From Bacteroidales bacterium (GTDB lineage: Bacteria > Bacteroidota > Bacteroidia > Bacteroidales > WCHB1-69): a stretch of 64,000 nucleotides of DNA. The stretch lies in NCBI GenBank assembly GCA_017615795.1, contig JAFZZK010000020.1, positions 29,155 to 93,154 on the forward strand, read 5' to 3'. Shown piece after piece: positions 1 through 9,198 of this stretch; within the stretch, counting starts at the first letter, position 1, and the number at the start of each line of letters is the position of its first letter. A program made the position numbers and the translations under genes. Below the pieces are notes generated by a model. That model did no database searches, was not told the origin of the DNA, and saw only the letters and a list, made by a program, of their open reading frames with translations.

Positions 1-885
1 GATGGCACGTGCCACAATATCACGCGGGGCGAGGGAGCCTCGTTTGTCGTATTTCTCGACGAAGGGCACGCCGTTGGCATCCTTGAGGATGGCGCCAGCT
101 CCGCGCATGGCTTCCGTGATAAGGAAGGATGGCGACTCTTTGGGATTGTAGAGGGATGTCGGGTGGAATTGCACGAACTCCATGCCACGCACAGCACCCT
201 TGGCGCGATAGACCATGGCCACGCCGTCGCCTGTGGCGACACGGGGGTTTGTGGTGTGCTCGTACACCATGCCGACACCGCCGGTAGCCATCATGGTCAC
301 CTTGGCCAAGACCGTGGACACACGGTTTGTCTCAGGGTTGAACACGTATGCCCCGTAGCAGGTGATGTCGGTGGAACGGCGGGTCACCTCAATGCCCAAA
401 TGGTGTTGGGTGATGATTTCGAGCGCGATGCGGTTTTCAAGGATCTCGATATTCTTGTTTTTCTTGGCGGCCTGGATCAGCTTCTCTTCTATCTCATAGC
501 CCGTAATGTCCTTATGGTGAAGTACGCGGAACTCCGAATGACCGCCCTCTTTGGCGAGGGCGAAGCTGCCGTCCTGGTTCTTGTCAAAATCGACGCCCCA
601 CTCCACCAGTTCCATCACACGTTCTGTAGACTCACGGATGGTGAGCTCGACAATCTTGCGGTCGGAGAGCTCGTCGCCGGCCACCATCGTGTCCTGGATA
701 TGCTTCTCGTAAGAGTCGGGTTGATAGACCACGGAGGCGATGCCACCCTGGGCGTAGCGGGTGGAACCTTCGTCAATCTTGGACTTGGTCACCACGCACA
801 CCTTGCCGAAATTAGCGGCTTTCAAGGCGAAGCAGAGGCCTGCCACACCCGAACCTACGACCAAAAAATCTACTTCTTTGCGCAT
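1..885 (-). CDS. nadB: L-aspartate oxidase, partial (3' part beyond window)
   Basis: Reading the minus strand from the ATG at 885 gives a flavoprotein starting MRKEVDFLVVGSGVAGL, an FAD-binding GxGxxG motif at the extreme N-terminus. It continues with STRYAQGGIA, the HHKDITGYEIE region, TGGVGMVYEHTTNP and QFHPTSLY, all typical of L-aspartate oxidase/fumarate reductase-type flavoproteins. The STRYAQGGIA and EFVQFHPTSLY segments favour NadB over SdhA/FrdA. NadB oxidises L-aspartate to iminoaspartate, the first step of de novo NAD synthesis. The frame is open to the window edge, so roughly the first 295 residues are present and the C-terminal helical domain is missing. A TAnnTTTG box lies just upstream at 911-918. 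nadA and nadC are not in view. Confidence 0.85.
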   Translation of the reverse strand, partial: MRKEVDFLVVGSGVAGLCFALKAANFGKVCVVTKSKIDEGSTRYAQGGIASVVYQPDSYEKHIQDTMVAGDELSDRKIVELTIRESTERVMELVEWGVDFDKNQDGSFALAKEGGHSEFRVLHHKDITGYEIEEKLIQAAKKNKNIEILENRIALEIITQHHLGIEVTRRSTDITCYGAYVFNPETNRVSTVLAKVTMMATGGVGMVYEHTTNPRVATGDGVAMVYRAKGAVRGMEFVQFHPTSLYNPKESPSFLITEAMRGAGAILKDANGVPFVEKYDKRGSLAPRDIVARAI

Positions 886-910
886 TTTAGACAATATTAG
901 AAAACGGTGG

Positions 911-918
911 CAAAAGTA
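911..918 (-). promoter_or_regulatory. Bacteroidetes -7 box for nadB
   Basis: The minus strand reads TACTTTTG, matching TAnnTTTG. It lies 26 bases upstream of the nadB ATG, giving a short leader. Confidence 0.55.
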
Positions 919-970
919 CAAAAAATAAATATAGATGTAGTATCATAAAATGTAGTATTATAAAAATGAT

Positions 971-978
971 TATTTTTG
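971..978 (+). promoter_or_regulatory. -7 box for the collagen-like/FISUMP gene
   Basis: TATTTTTG matches TAnnTTTG about 107 bases upstream of the ATG at 1086. The implied leader contains a hairpin at 987-1011. A weaker box, TATTTTCG, sits closer at 1062-1069 and could be an alternative. Confidence 0.45.
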
Positions 979-986
979 CTGCCTTG

Positions 987-1011
987 ATTCTTCATTCTAT
1001 GAATAAAGAAT
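987..1011 (+). promoter_or_regulatory. Leader hairpin upstream of the FISUMP gene
   Basis: Two 11-base arms (987-997 and 1001-1011) pair around a TAT loop with one C-A mismatch. It is AT-rich and lies between the predicted promoter and the start codon. It could be an mRNA-stabilising or regulatory leader element. Function is inferred only from position. Confidence 0.35.
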
Positions 1012-1085
1012 AAATTACTAACAAGACATATTGACAATCTGCTAAATAACACATTGATATATATTTTCGCAATAAAACCAAATCG

Positions 1086-4000
1086 ATGAAGAAACTTATT
1101 TCGATGATAATAACGGTGCTGACCATGGCTGGAGTGATGGCACAAGCACCGCAGCAATTCAGCTACCAGGCAGTGGTGCGCAACGCGAGCAACCAGCTGG
1201 TAACCAACACATCGGTAAGCGTGCAGGTCAATTTCCTGCAAGGCTCAGCCACAGGCAACGCTATCTATACCGAGACCCACTCGGTAAACACCAATGCCAA
1301 CGGTCTGCTGACGTTGAATATCGGCTCAGGCACTGCACTACACGGCAGTTTCTCGAACATCAATTGGGAAAACGGACCTTACTTCCTGAAGACTGAGATT
1401 GACCTCAACGGCGGCAACGACTACACAATTACGACCACACAGCAGATGCTGAGTGTGCCGTATGCATTATACGCCGAAAAGGCAGGGAATACACCTGTTA
1501 TTACCGTCACCCCAACCGACACAGGCTACATTATGGTGCTTTCCTCTCCAGATGGCAGCCAACAGAGTTTTGTTCTGCGTAACGGTATAGATGGAATTCC
1601 AGGCCCTACTGGTGCAACTGGACCTCAAGGGCCCACCGGCCCACAAGGACTTCAAGGGCCTACCGGGGCGCAAGGACCTATTGGGCCTACCGGGCCTCAG
1701 GGGCCACAGGGACTTACCGGACCTCAAGGACCACAAGGCGATACTGGACCACAGGGACCACAAGGCGATACTGGACCACAGGGACCCACTGGAGCTACTG
1801 GGCCACAGGGGCCACAAGGCGATATTGGTCCACAGGGGCCTACTGGAGCTACTGGGCCACAGGGGCCACAAGGAGACACTGGTCCACAAGGATTGCAAGG
1901 TGCACCAGGTCAACCCGGTTTCTCTCCCATTGTATCTACTAACTTGATAACCGGCATGGGCACATACGTGACCATCACGGACGAAAATGGATCTCATACT
2001 TTCCTTGTACCTGAACCATTCACCCAACTACCCGCCGATTGGAATGAATCTGACCCCACAAGTTCACAATACATACAACACAAGCCCATTCTTTCCTCTG
2101 TTGCCACCAGCGGCGACTACAACGATTTGGCCAACACTCCGACCATTCCCGACACAGCAAACAACGCAGTGCTTACTATTCAGGAAAACGGTGTGCCTGT
2201 GGGTTCTTTCTCGGCAAACGCTTCTGACGATGTACTTATCAACGTGACGGTTCCGACCGCAACCAGCCAGTTGGTTAACGACGCTGGCTTTATTTCTGCA
2301 GGGCAGTGTGAAAACGTGGATCTTTGCGCGTTGATAGGTACCATTTCAGCCCTGCAAAATCAGTTGTCACAGATGCAAGACCGCATGGATTCCATGGCAT
2401 CCGACATTGCAGCCATGCGGATATATGCCCCCACCGTAACCACAGCACACATTACGGATGTCACCACCGACTCGGCCAAGTGTGGCGGCAATGTCACCTC
2501 CGATGGCGGTTCTGAAGTGACCGCATACGGCATCTGCTGGAGCACTTCCATCAACCCCACCATTACAGACAGTCATACCATGAACGGCGCTGGAGTGGAT
2601 AGTTTTGCCAGCAATATTGCGAACCTTTCAGCAGGTGTCACCTACTTTGTGCGCGCCTACGCCACCAACCGTGTGGGAACATCCTACGGTGACAACGTCA
2701 GCTTCATTGTTCCCACATTACCATGCGGAAACACCACCGTAACAGACCACGAAGGCAACGTTTATAACACTGTACAAATCGGCAGCCAATGCTGGACCAA
2801 GGAAAACATGCGCTGCACAACTTCTCCAAGTACGGGCACCACCATCTTGGACACCAATCCGACAGAAAATTCTTACGTGGGCAAAAAAGCCTACTATGTA
2901 TACGAAAACCCCTCTTATTTATCCACACGCGGTTTGCTTTACAATTGGAACGCAGCAGTGGACACTTTCAACACCTCTTTTGGTGAAACTGCCACAGAAT
3001 CCCATTCTTACAATGCGGTGGATGCTGTCTTCAATGGCTACCGGCGCGGTATATGTCCCGAAGGTTGGCATATACCGAGCGATGCGGAATGGACACAATT
3101 GACGGACTATGTGTACAGCCAAAACCAGTATCACTGTCCTAATTGTTCCGGGACCTACCGAAGTGACTATGTACCTTGCATTGCCAAATCTCTGGCATCC
3201 ACTACAGGTTGGACCTATACAAACATTATGGGCAGCTGTGATGTATTGTATTCTCCCGCCTCAACTAATGGTGCCACCGGATTTAATGCTTTTCCGGCTG
3301 GCTGTTATTCAAATCGTCTTGGTGGACAAGCTAAGTACATATATTTCTTGTGTGCCACTCAAATCAATGGTGTGTACACGCCGGTCCGATCAATATGCGG
3401 TTCTGATGAAGAAGGTGCAGTGGAAAGAATCCCTGGGAAAGACTTTAAAAGTATCGGTTTTTCAGTTCGTTGTCTTAGGGATGGCGGAATCAGCAGTTGG
3501 GATGGCAATTCCACAGATGTGGCACCTACCGTAACGACAGCAGCAGCCGTTTTGAGTGTGGAGGGCACCTCTGCCACCTGTGGCGGCAACGTAAATGCTA
3601 CCGGCAATGGGGTGACTGCAATGGGTATCTGCTGGAACACAACAGGATCTCCCACACTCTCTGACAATTACACCAACGACGGAAGTGGAACTGGCGATTT
3701 TACCAGCATCCTTTCGGATCTTGAGGATTGCACCACCTATTATGTACGTGCCTATGCCATCAACAGTACAGGAACAACCTATGGTCCTGAAACCTCTTTC
3801 ACGACAGAGAATGGACTCACCTGTGGCATTCCTACCGTAACCACATCCGCAGCCACGAATATCACAACTACCTCAGCTGTCTGCGGCGGCGCTGTAACAA
3901 ACGCCGGTGATGCTATGGTGACGGCCCGCGGCGTATGCTGGAGCACCTCATTCTACCCTACTGTTTCCGACAACCATACTACCAACGGCTCCGGTACTGG

Positions 4001-5981
4001 CAACTTTGTCAGCAACATTAGCGGATTGACTCCAGGCACCACCTACTATATGCGTGCCTATGCCACCAATAGTACAGGCACGGCTTACGGAGACCATGTC
4101 AGTTTCACTACATTACCATTCCCTTGTGGCACCGCCACTGTAACCGACCACGAGGGCAACACTTACAATACCGTTCGCATCGGCAACCAATGCTGGACAA
4201 AAGAGAATATGCGATGTAAGACATCGCCAAGCACTGGCACGATGATAGTAGAACCTCGCCCATCCCGTTATTCCATTTCTGGCAAAAAGGCGTACTACGT
4301 GCATGGGGATTCCACCCTTGCATCCACACACGGCTTGCTCTACAACTGGAATGCGGCGGTGGATACGTTCAACACCACCTTCGGAGAAACATCCGACGAA
4401 ACAGATAACGCCACTGCGGTATCCGCCATTTTCAACAACAACCGCCGCGGCATTTGTCCAGAAGGTTGGCATGTGCCGAGTGACGAAGATTGGAAACAAC
4501 TGACGGACTTTGTAAGCAGCCAAAGTCAATATCACTGCCCTGGGTGCTCCGAAACCAGCATTAACACTGATTATGTCATGTGCATCGCAAAGTCTTTGGC
4601 TGCAACTACGGGATGGTACAACTATAGTGTAGGAGAATGTACCGTAAACAACACCCCTTCTACTAACAATGCTACAGGTTTCAATGCGCTTGCTGCAGAT
4701 TTATATGAGTATGGAGGCAACTACATCACAAACAATCCAAGTGTCGGCTATAATGCCATTTTCATGTCTACCACTCAAATTAATTATAATAGTTCACGTA
4801 TATATTATCGTGCCCTTGGATATGATTCTCACTATGTTCATAGAGGTACATTTATTAAAGGTGAAGGATTGTCTGTCCGCTGCTTGCGAGACGGCGGTGC
4901 CGGCCACTGGGACAACGGTGAACCGCATGCAAAACCTACCGTGCAGACGTCTGTAGCCGTGAATGTAACAGAGACTACGGCTCTGAGCGGTGGTGTGGTT
5001 GTAGACGACGGTGGTTCTCCCATCATTGCACGTGGTTTGTGCTGGAGCACTCACCCAGAGCCCACCGTGTTAGATAATTATTCTATTAACGGGAACGGCA
5101 TAGGTACCTTTGTCACACAGATTACTGGACTGACTCCCGGCACAAAATACTACATCCGCGCATACGCCATCAATCAAGTGGGACCAGCATACGGCGGGCA
5201 AGTGATTATTCAAACAGTCGCAACGCCTCCACCATTCACGTGTGGCACATCCATGGTAACAGACCATGAAGGCAACGTCTATAACACGCTGCAACTTGGT
5301 AATCAATGCTGGATGAAGGAGAATATGCGTTGTAAAACCTCTCCAACTACAGGAACCATGTTATTGGAACCCGAGCCACTCGGAAACAGTTCATACACAG
5401 GAAAAAAAGCCTATTATGCAGGTGGCAGCCCGAGTACTATAGGAAAATATGGCTTACTTTATAACTGGAATGCTGCCGTGGACGTGTACAACGAAGCATT
5501 CGGGGAGACATCTGCCAACGAAGAAGATTCCAATGCTGTGAACATTACATTTACCGGTCATCGTAGAGGTATTTGTCCTGCAGGTTGGCACGTTCCCACT
5601 CTCTCAGAATGGAACCAGCTGACAGACTATGTTTCAACACAAAGCCAGTTTATTTGCGGCTCCGATAGCACCTACATAGCCAAGGCTCTGGCCGCTCCAT
5701 CCGTATGGAACAGCGGTGGAACGAACAGTTGCGGGTTGGATATTAATCAGACTGCCAATAATGCCACTGGCTTTTCGATTGTTCCAGCTGACCAATATCC
5801 ATACGAAGGTCTTTTCGGTTGTCATGCCCATCTCTGGTGTACTTCCCAAGTTGAAGAACAAGGTTTCCTCTATCCTGAAAGCATTGCGTATATCTTCTGT
5901 CTATTCCATGGAAGTCCTACAACAAGAGACGATATTGGGAACAAGAAGAACGGCTTTTCCGTTCGTTGCCTCCGAGACTAA
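1086..5981 (+). CDS. Giant secreted protein: collagen-like stretch, four Fn3-like domains, three FISUMP domains
   Basis: 1631 residues. A signal peptide ([19 protein letters not shown]) is followed by an N-terminal domain (about 21-133, [13 protein letters not shown]...) common in Bacteroidetes surface proteins. A collagen-like Gly-X-Y run covers about 167-279 ([16 protein letters not shown]). A short coiled-coil-like segment ([15 protein letters not shown]) precedes four Fn3-like domains at about 447-543, 813-908, 915-1008 and 1284-1378, each with a GICWST or GVCWST type motif. Three Fibrobacter-paralogous (FISUMP, C-type-lectin-like) domains lie at about 547-800, 1013-1269 and 1386-1631, each with [23 protein letters not shown] and a terminal SVRCLRD. 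No T9SS sorting domain is visible at the C-terminus. An adhesin or surface filament role is plausible but not shown. The DNA looks less GC-rich than neighbouring housekeeping genes, notably in the loops before SVRCLRD. Confidence 0.9.
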   Translation: MKKLISMIITVLTMAGVMAQAPQQFSYQAVVRNASNQLVTNTSVSVQVNFLQGSATGNAIYTETHSVNTNANGLLTLNIGSGTALHGSFSNINWENGPYFLKTEIDLNGGNDYTITTTQQMLSVPYALYAEKAGNTPVITVTPTDTGYIMVLSSPDGSQQSFVLRNGIDGIPGPTGATGPQGPTGPQGLQGPTGAQGPIGPTGPQGPQGLTGPQGPQGDTGPQGPQGDTGPQGPTGATGPQGPQGDIGPQGPTGATGPQGPQGDTGPQGLQGAPGQPGFSPIVSTNLITGMGTYVTITDENGSHTFLVPEPFTQLPADWNESDPTSSQYIQHKPILSSVATSGDYNDLANTPTIPDTANNAVLTIQENGVPVGSFSANASDDVLINVTVPTATSQLVNDAGFISAGQCENVDLCALIGTISALQNQLSQMQDRMDSMASDIAAMRIYAPTVTTAHITDVTTDSAKCGGNVTSDGGSEVTAYGICWSTSINPTITDSHTMNGAGVDSFASNIANLSAGVTYFVRAYATNRVGTSYGDNVSFIVPTLPCGNTTVTDHEGNVYNTVQIGSQCWTKENMRCTTSPSTGTTILDTNPTENSYVGKKAYYVYENPSYLSTRGLLYNWNAAVDTFNTSFGETATESHSYNAVDAVFNGYRRGICPEGWHIPSDAEWTQLTDYVYSQNQYHCPNCSGTYRSDYVPCIAKSLASTTGWTYTNIMGSCDVLYSPASTNGATGFNAFPAGCYSNRLGGQAKYIYFLCATQINGVYTPVRSICGSDEEGAVERIPGKDFKSIGFSVRCLRDGGISSWDGNSTDVAPTVTTAAAVLSVEGTSATCGGNVNATGNGVTAMGICWNTTGSPTLSDNYTNDGSGTGDFTSILSDLEDCTTYYVRAYAINSTGTTYGPETSFTTENGLTCGIPTVTTSAATNITTTSAVCGGAVTNAGDAMVTARGVCWSTSFYPTVSDNHTTNGSGTGNFVSNISGLTPGTTYYMRAYATNSTGTAYGDHVSFTTLPFPCGTATVTDHEGNTYNTVRIGNQCWTKENMRCKTSPSTGTMIVEPRPSRYSISGKKAYYVHGDSTLASTHGLLYNWNAAVDTFNTTFGETSDETDNATAVSAIFNNNRRGICPEGWHVPSDEDWKQLTDFVSSQSQYHCPGCSETSINTDYVMCIAKSLAATTGWYNYSVGECTVNNTPSTNNATGFNALAADLYEYGGNYITNNPSVGYNAIFMSTTQINYNSSRIYYRALGYDSHYVHRGTFIKGEGLSVRCLRDGGAGHWDNGEPHAKPTVQTSVAVNVTETTALSGGVVVDDGGSPIIARGLCWSTHPEPTVLDNYSINGNGIGTFVTQITGLTPGTKYYIRAYAINQVGPAYGGQVIIQTVATPPPFTCGTSMVTDHEGNVYNTLQLGNQCWMKENMRCKTSPTTGTMLLEPEPLGNSSYTGKKAYYAGGSPSTIGKYGLLYNWNAAVDVYNEAFGETSANEEDSNAVNITFTGHRRGICPAGWHVPTLSEWNQLTDYVSTQSQFICGSDSTYIAKALAAPSVWNSGGTNSCGLDINQTANNATGFSIVPADQYPYEGLFGCHAHLWCTSQVEEQGFLYPESIAYIFCLFHGSPTTRDDIGNKKNGFSVRCLRD
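1584..1922 (+). repeat. In-frame tandem repeats encoding the collagen-like Gly-X-Y region
   Basis: Imperfect 9-base triplet units (Gly-X-Y) form higher-order repeats. One is an exact 27-base duplication around 1733-1786. Another is a 54-base unit repeated from about 1787 to 1890, encoding [14 protein letters not shown]-type blocks. Such tracts are prone to slippage that changes protein length without breaking frame. Confidence 0.8.
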
Positions 5982-6104
5982 ACAGTCAAACTTCAAAAGA
6001 CTTGCTTTTTCCCAAAAACAAATCTATCCGACATAAAGAGAAATAAGAGAACTACCCGTATAGAATCTTTTATTCGTCTGGTACGATTTTTATAAAATAT
6101 GATG

Positions 6105-6112
6105 TATCTTTG
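6105..6112 (+). promoter_or_regulatory. -7 box for holB
   Basis: TATCTTTG lies 32 bases upstream of the ATG at 6145 and is a perfect TAnnTTTG match. Confidence 0.6.
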
Positions 6113-6144
6113 CCGTCCCCATAACCTAAACACAGAAGCGTAAT

Positions 6145-7302
6145 ATGCAATTCAAGGATGTCCTCGTCGCGCCGCAGCTCAAAGCGCAGATTATCAACCA
6201 GGTGAAGCTGCACCGTGTCAGCCATGCGCAGCTTTTCCATGCTCAACCCGGCAGTCACGCCTTCGCCTTGGCCATCGCCATGGCCCAATACATGTGCTGC
6301 GAGCACCCCACCGAAAACGACTCCTGCGGCCACTGCCCATCCTGCATCCAGTTCGAGAAGCTCACCCACCCCGACCTGCACCTTTACTTTCCCAACTGCA
6401 TCACCAAGAATGTCAAGAAAGAACCCGACTGCCAGCAGTTTATGCAGGAATTCCGCGAATTTGTCTTCCGCAACGACTATCACATCGACATACAAGACTG
6501 GCTGACAGAATTGGAGGGCGAGAACAAGCAGGCCAACATCAACATTCGCGACTGCTCCAACATCATCAGCCACAACAACGTCCGCTCATACTCCGGTGGC
6601 TTCAAGTTCTACATCCTTTGGAACATTGACAGACTGTACCACGCGGCGGCACCCAAATTGCTCAAAACCCTGGAGGAGCCCGAAGGACAGTCGCTTTTCA
6701 TCCTCATCTCGGAAAAACCAGAACAGATCCTGAAAACCATACTCTCCCGCACACAGCTGGTCACGATCCCCAAACTCACGGACGAACAACTGGCCACAGC
6801 CCTGCGCAAGAGATTCCCCGACATGGAGGAACAAACGGCGCACGACATCGCCATGCTGGCGGACGGCGACTACAACCGCGCTTTCCAAATCCACGCCGAC
6901 GACTCCGACTACCAGGCCTCGTTAGCCGCCTTTGACATATTGATGGGCAGTGCCTTGTCGTTCAGCAGACAACAATCGGCAGAAGTCGTCAACTACCCAC
7001 GCGTACACGAGGAGATGGGCGAAATCGTGGCACAAGGCCGCGAGGCGCAGAAAGCGTTCCTCACCTTCACCATCCGCATGTTGCGCAACATGCTGATGAC
7101 CACCACCAACCACCCGGAGATGGTCAAGGCGACCCACGCGGAACAAACCATTCTGGAAAAATACAAAGGTGCGATCGGGCTCAAGCAGGCGACACTCCTG
7201 ACAGAAGAATGCAACAAAGCACTCTTCCACATCGGACGGAACGCCAATTCCGGAATTGTCTTCACCGACCTCTTCTTCAAGATGGCCGGCGCACTTCGCT
7301 AA
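6145..7302 (+). CDS. holB: DNA polymerase III, delta' subunit
   Basis: 385 residues, AAA+ clamp-loader fold without an intact Walker A. The N-terminus (FKDVLVAPQLKAQIINQV, VSHAQLFHAQPGSHAFALA) matches the delta'/DnaX start. A zinc-binding Cys cluster follows (MCCEH...DSCGHCPSC). The LLKTLEEPEGQSLFILISE segment and the sensor-like SRTQLVTIP motif are diagnostic. The protein is part of the clamp loader that places the beta clamp on DNA. A TAnnTTTG promoter precedes it and no co-directional partner follows. Its TAA ends one base before the stop codon of a convergent small ORF at 7303. Confidence 0.88.
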   Translation: MQFKDVLVAPQLKAQIINQVKLHRVSHAQLFHAQPGSHAFALAIAMAQYMCCEHPTENDSCGHCPSCIQFEKLTHPDLHLYFPNCITKNVKKEPDCQQFMQEFREFVFRNDYHIDIQDWLTELEGENKQANINIRDCSNIISHNNVRSYSGGFKFYILWNIDRLYHAAAPKLLKTLEEPEGQSLFILISEKPEQILKTILSRTQLVTIPKLTDEQLATALRKRFPDMEEQTAHDIAMLADGDYNRAFQIHADDSDYQASLAAFDILMGSALSFSRQQSAEVVNYPRVHEEMGEIVAQGREAQKAFLTFTIRMLRNMLMTTTNHPEMVKATHAEQTILEKYKGAIGLKQATLLTEECNKALFHIGRNANSGIVFTDLFFKMAGALR

Positions 7303-7455
7303 CTATTTCTCCTTTTCCCACTGCGCAAGACGCAATTCCATCTTCCGGATTTGTTCCCGCAACTCGGGTAACACATCCTGTCCTATCTTGTCCAAGTCGG
7401 CAACGATGCGCTTCAACTGCGCTAAATCTTCTTTATATTCTTCTATTTTGCCCAT
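7303..7455 (-). CDS. 50-residue charged coiled-coil protein, unknown function
   Basis: The minus strand from the ATG at 7455 encodes 50 residues beginning MGKIEEYKEDLAQLKRIVAD and ending AQWEKEK. The protein is rich in Glu, Lys and Leu with a heptad-like pattern, suggesting a helical coiled coil. It ends immediately against holB on the opposite strand. It lies 20 bases downstream of a structured RNA candidate on the same strand. No family is recognised. The coding call rests on the amphipathic composition and the clean fit between neighbours. Confidence 0.6.
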   Translation of the reverse strand: MGKIEEYKEDLAQLKRIVADLDKIGQDVLPELREQIRKMELRLAQWEKEK

Positions 7456-7475
7456 TAATCCTGATTTTTTACTCT

Positions 7476-7617
7476 AAAAAAAACGTGACCCCCCTTATAT
7501 TTTCCACCAAGGCATCTGGAAAGCCCATCGACAAAATATAGAGGAGGGCTCACGTGAACGTGAGCAATAACCTCCTGTCTTAGTCGAAAAATTTTCCAGA
7601 TTTTTGATGGTCAGACA
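7476..7617 (-). ncRNA. Rod-shaped structured RNA candidate (6S-like architecture)
   Basis: Read on the minus strand, nested complementary segments form one long rod. UGACC pairs with GGUCA as a closing stem. AUCUGGAAA (7593-7601) pairs with UUUCCAGAU (7514-7522). UCGAC pairs with GUCGA. An unpaired bubble follows, then GGAGG pairs with CCUCC, and the tip is a GCUCACG/CGUGAGC hairpin (7548-7565). The closing stem is followed by CG and an eight-T run (7483-7476), as expected of an intrinsic terminator on this strand only. A rod with a central bubble is the 6S RNA layout, but sequence identity to 6S could not be checked. The 5' end is uncertain; transcription could begin near 7755. Confidence 0.55.
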
Positions 7618-7761
7618 AAAGCAATTGCTTTAGTATGAACAGGGTCGTTTTTTATTCTGTATGTGGTGTATTTTTAATTTGTTATACAATGATTTTAATC
7701 TATATGACTATGTTAAAATGCATCATGGGGAAACGGTATGCCCAGGCGCATGATCACGGGG

Positions 7762-7769
7762 CAAAAATA
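7762..7769 (-). promoter_or_regulatory. -7 box reading towards the structured RNA and 50-residue ORF
   Basis: The minus strand reads TATTTTTG, a perfect TAnnTTTG match. It points away from ispG into the 7456-7755 region. The stretch 7456-7800 holds this box and the RNA candidate and no other visible gene. Confidence 0.5.
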
Positions 7770-7800
7770 GCATTTTATCCGATTCCGTAAAAGCATCTTT

Positions 7801-9156
7801 TTATTTTGCCATCATTTTGTCATTCAACAACTTCTCAAGATGTTTCATAGCTTGTTCCACGGAAAGCGCCTCCGTGAGACGTGTTTTGCCCTCATAAACA
7901 CAGACGGTGCCATGCGAGGCACCCACAATGCCGAAGTCGGCATCCGCCATCTCGCCAGGCCCGTTGACGATGCACCCCATCACCCCGACTTTCAGCCCGG
8001 GGTAACCGGAGAAGCGCTCCTTTACCTGCGACAACACCGATTGTATGTCGTACTGCGTGCGTCCGCAGGAAGGGCATGAGATAAACTCTGTCTTGATCAT
8101 CTTGATACGGCAGGCCTGCAGGATGGTCGCCTCCAATTCCGCACATTCATCTTTCCCAAAACGAGGATTTATCAATTTCACGTCCTTGATCCGGTGATTG
8201 TAATAGGCATGTCCCGCCAACGCCGAGGCCTTGGCCAGCCATGTTTCCCAATCTGGCTCGTCGCAAGCATACTCCATTACGCCGTCGTGAAGGGTGTAAT
8301 CACGCGGGGAGAGTGTTTTTGCGGCCTCCACCAGTTTGTGTGCAAACGGGGTTTCGTTTTCCGGCGGCTCGGTCAAGGAGACACGCACGGTGTCACCCAC
8401 CCCCATAAGCAGCAGTGCTGCGATGCCGGCAGCGGACTTCACGCGTCCTTCAAGGCCATTGCCCGCCTCGGTCACTCCAATGTGCAGCGGATAGGTACAT
8501 CCCCGCCGGGCCATCTCCTGATGCAACAGCAAAGTGGCCTCCACCATGGTATGGACGTTGGAGGATTTCATGGAGACGACCACCTTGTGGAAATCGTAAT
8601 GCTCGCAGATGTCAACCCACTCGAGAGCTGACTGCACCATGGCGCGCGGGGTGTTGCCATAGCGGCTTACAATGCGGTCGCAAAGCGATCCGTGATTGAT
8701 GCCGAGCCTGATGGCCGTGCCATGTTCCCTGCAAATGCGAAACAGCGGTGCAGCACGAAGCGCCATGCGTTCCACAGCGTCGCTGTACTCCGAGTCTGAC
8801 AAATCGAGTTGCTTGAAGCTGCGTTTGTCCACATAGTTTCCCGGGTTGATGCGCACCTTGTCCACTATGGAGGCTACAGCTTCGGCCACCTTGGGGTTAA
8901 AGTGGACATCCGCGACCAGAGGCACATCCACGCCGTCGGCACGCAACTGGTCCCGAATAGCGCGCATAGCCTCCACTTCCTGGAGCGAGGGCACAGTGAG
9001 ACGCACCATCTGGGCACCTGCAGCGACCATGCGCTTGACCTGCGCCACGGAAGCCGCCACATCCCTGGTGTCTGTGTTGGTCATCGACTGTACCACGACA
9101 GGCGATGAGCCACCGATGGTGACATTCCCGATATTGAAAGAAGTCTTGCTATTCAT
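7801..9156 (-). CDS. ispG: 4-hydroxy-3-methylbut-2-enyl diphosphate synthase
   Basis: 451 residues. IspG/GcpE converts MEcPP to HMBPP in the non-mevalonate isoprenoid pathway using a [4Fe-4S] cluster. The N-terminal TIM barrel starts around VVVQSMTNTDTRD and includes VPLVADVHFNP, VDKVRINPGNY and LRLGINHGSL-type motifs (here IRLGINHGSL). The cluster ligands Cys361 and Cys364 (SCPSCGRTQYD), Cys395 and Glu402 (GCIVNGPGEM) are all present. Between the barrel and the cluster domain lies a segment of about 60 extra residues compared with the short E. coli form. This is much smaller than the insert of the long plant/chlamydial type. The gene lies downstream of ybaK and thiL with a gap of about 40 bases. 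Confidence 0.93.
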   Translation of the reverse strand: MNSKTSFNIGNVTIGGSSPVVVQSMTNTDTRDVAASVAQVKRMVAAGAQMVRLTVPSLQEVEAMRAIRDQLRADGVDVPLVADVHFNPKVAEAVASIVDKVRINPGNYVDKRSFKQLDLSDSEYSDAVERMALRAAPLFRICREHGTAIRLGINHGSLCDRIVSRYGNTPRAMVQSALEWVDICEHYDFHKVVVSMKSSNVHTMVEATLLLHQEMARRGCTYPLHIGVTEAGNGLEGRVKSAAGIAALLLMGVGDTVRVSLTEPPENETPFAHKLVEAAKTLSPRDYTLHDGVMEYACDEPDWETWLAKASALAGHAYYNHRIKDVKLINPRFGKDECAELEATILQACRIKMIKTEFISCPSCGRTQYDIQSVLSQVKERFSGYPGLKVGVMGCIVNGPGEMADADFGIVGASHGTVCVYEGKTRLTEALSVEQAMKHLEKLLNDKMMAK

Positions 9157-9198
9157 ACTTTAAACAGAATGTTGGGGCGTCTCATGCGCAAACTGTCA

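Noticed and set aside
1467-2027. Long minus-strand frame opposite the collagen-like region
   Set aside because: Its Trp/Leu/Ser-rich repeats are the antisense image of the Gly-Pro-Gln repeats and have no independent gene features.
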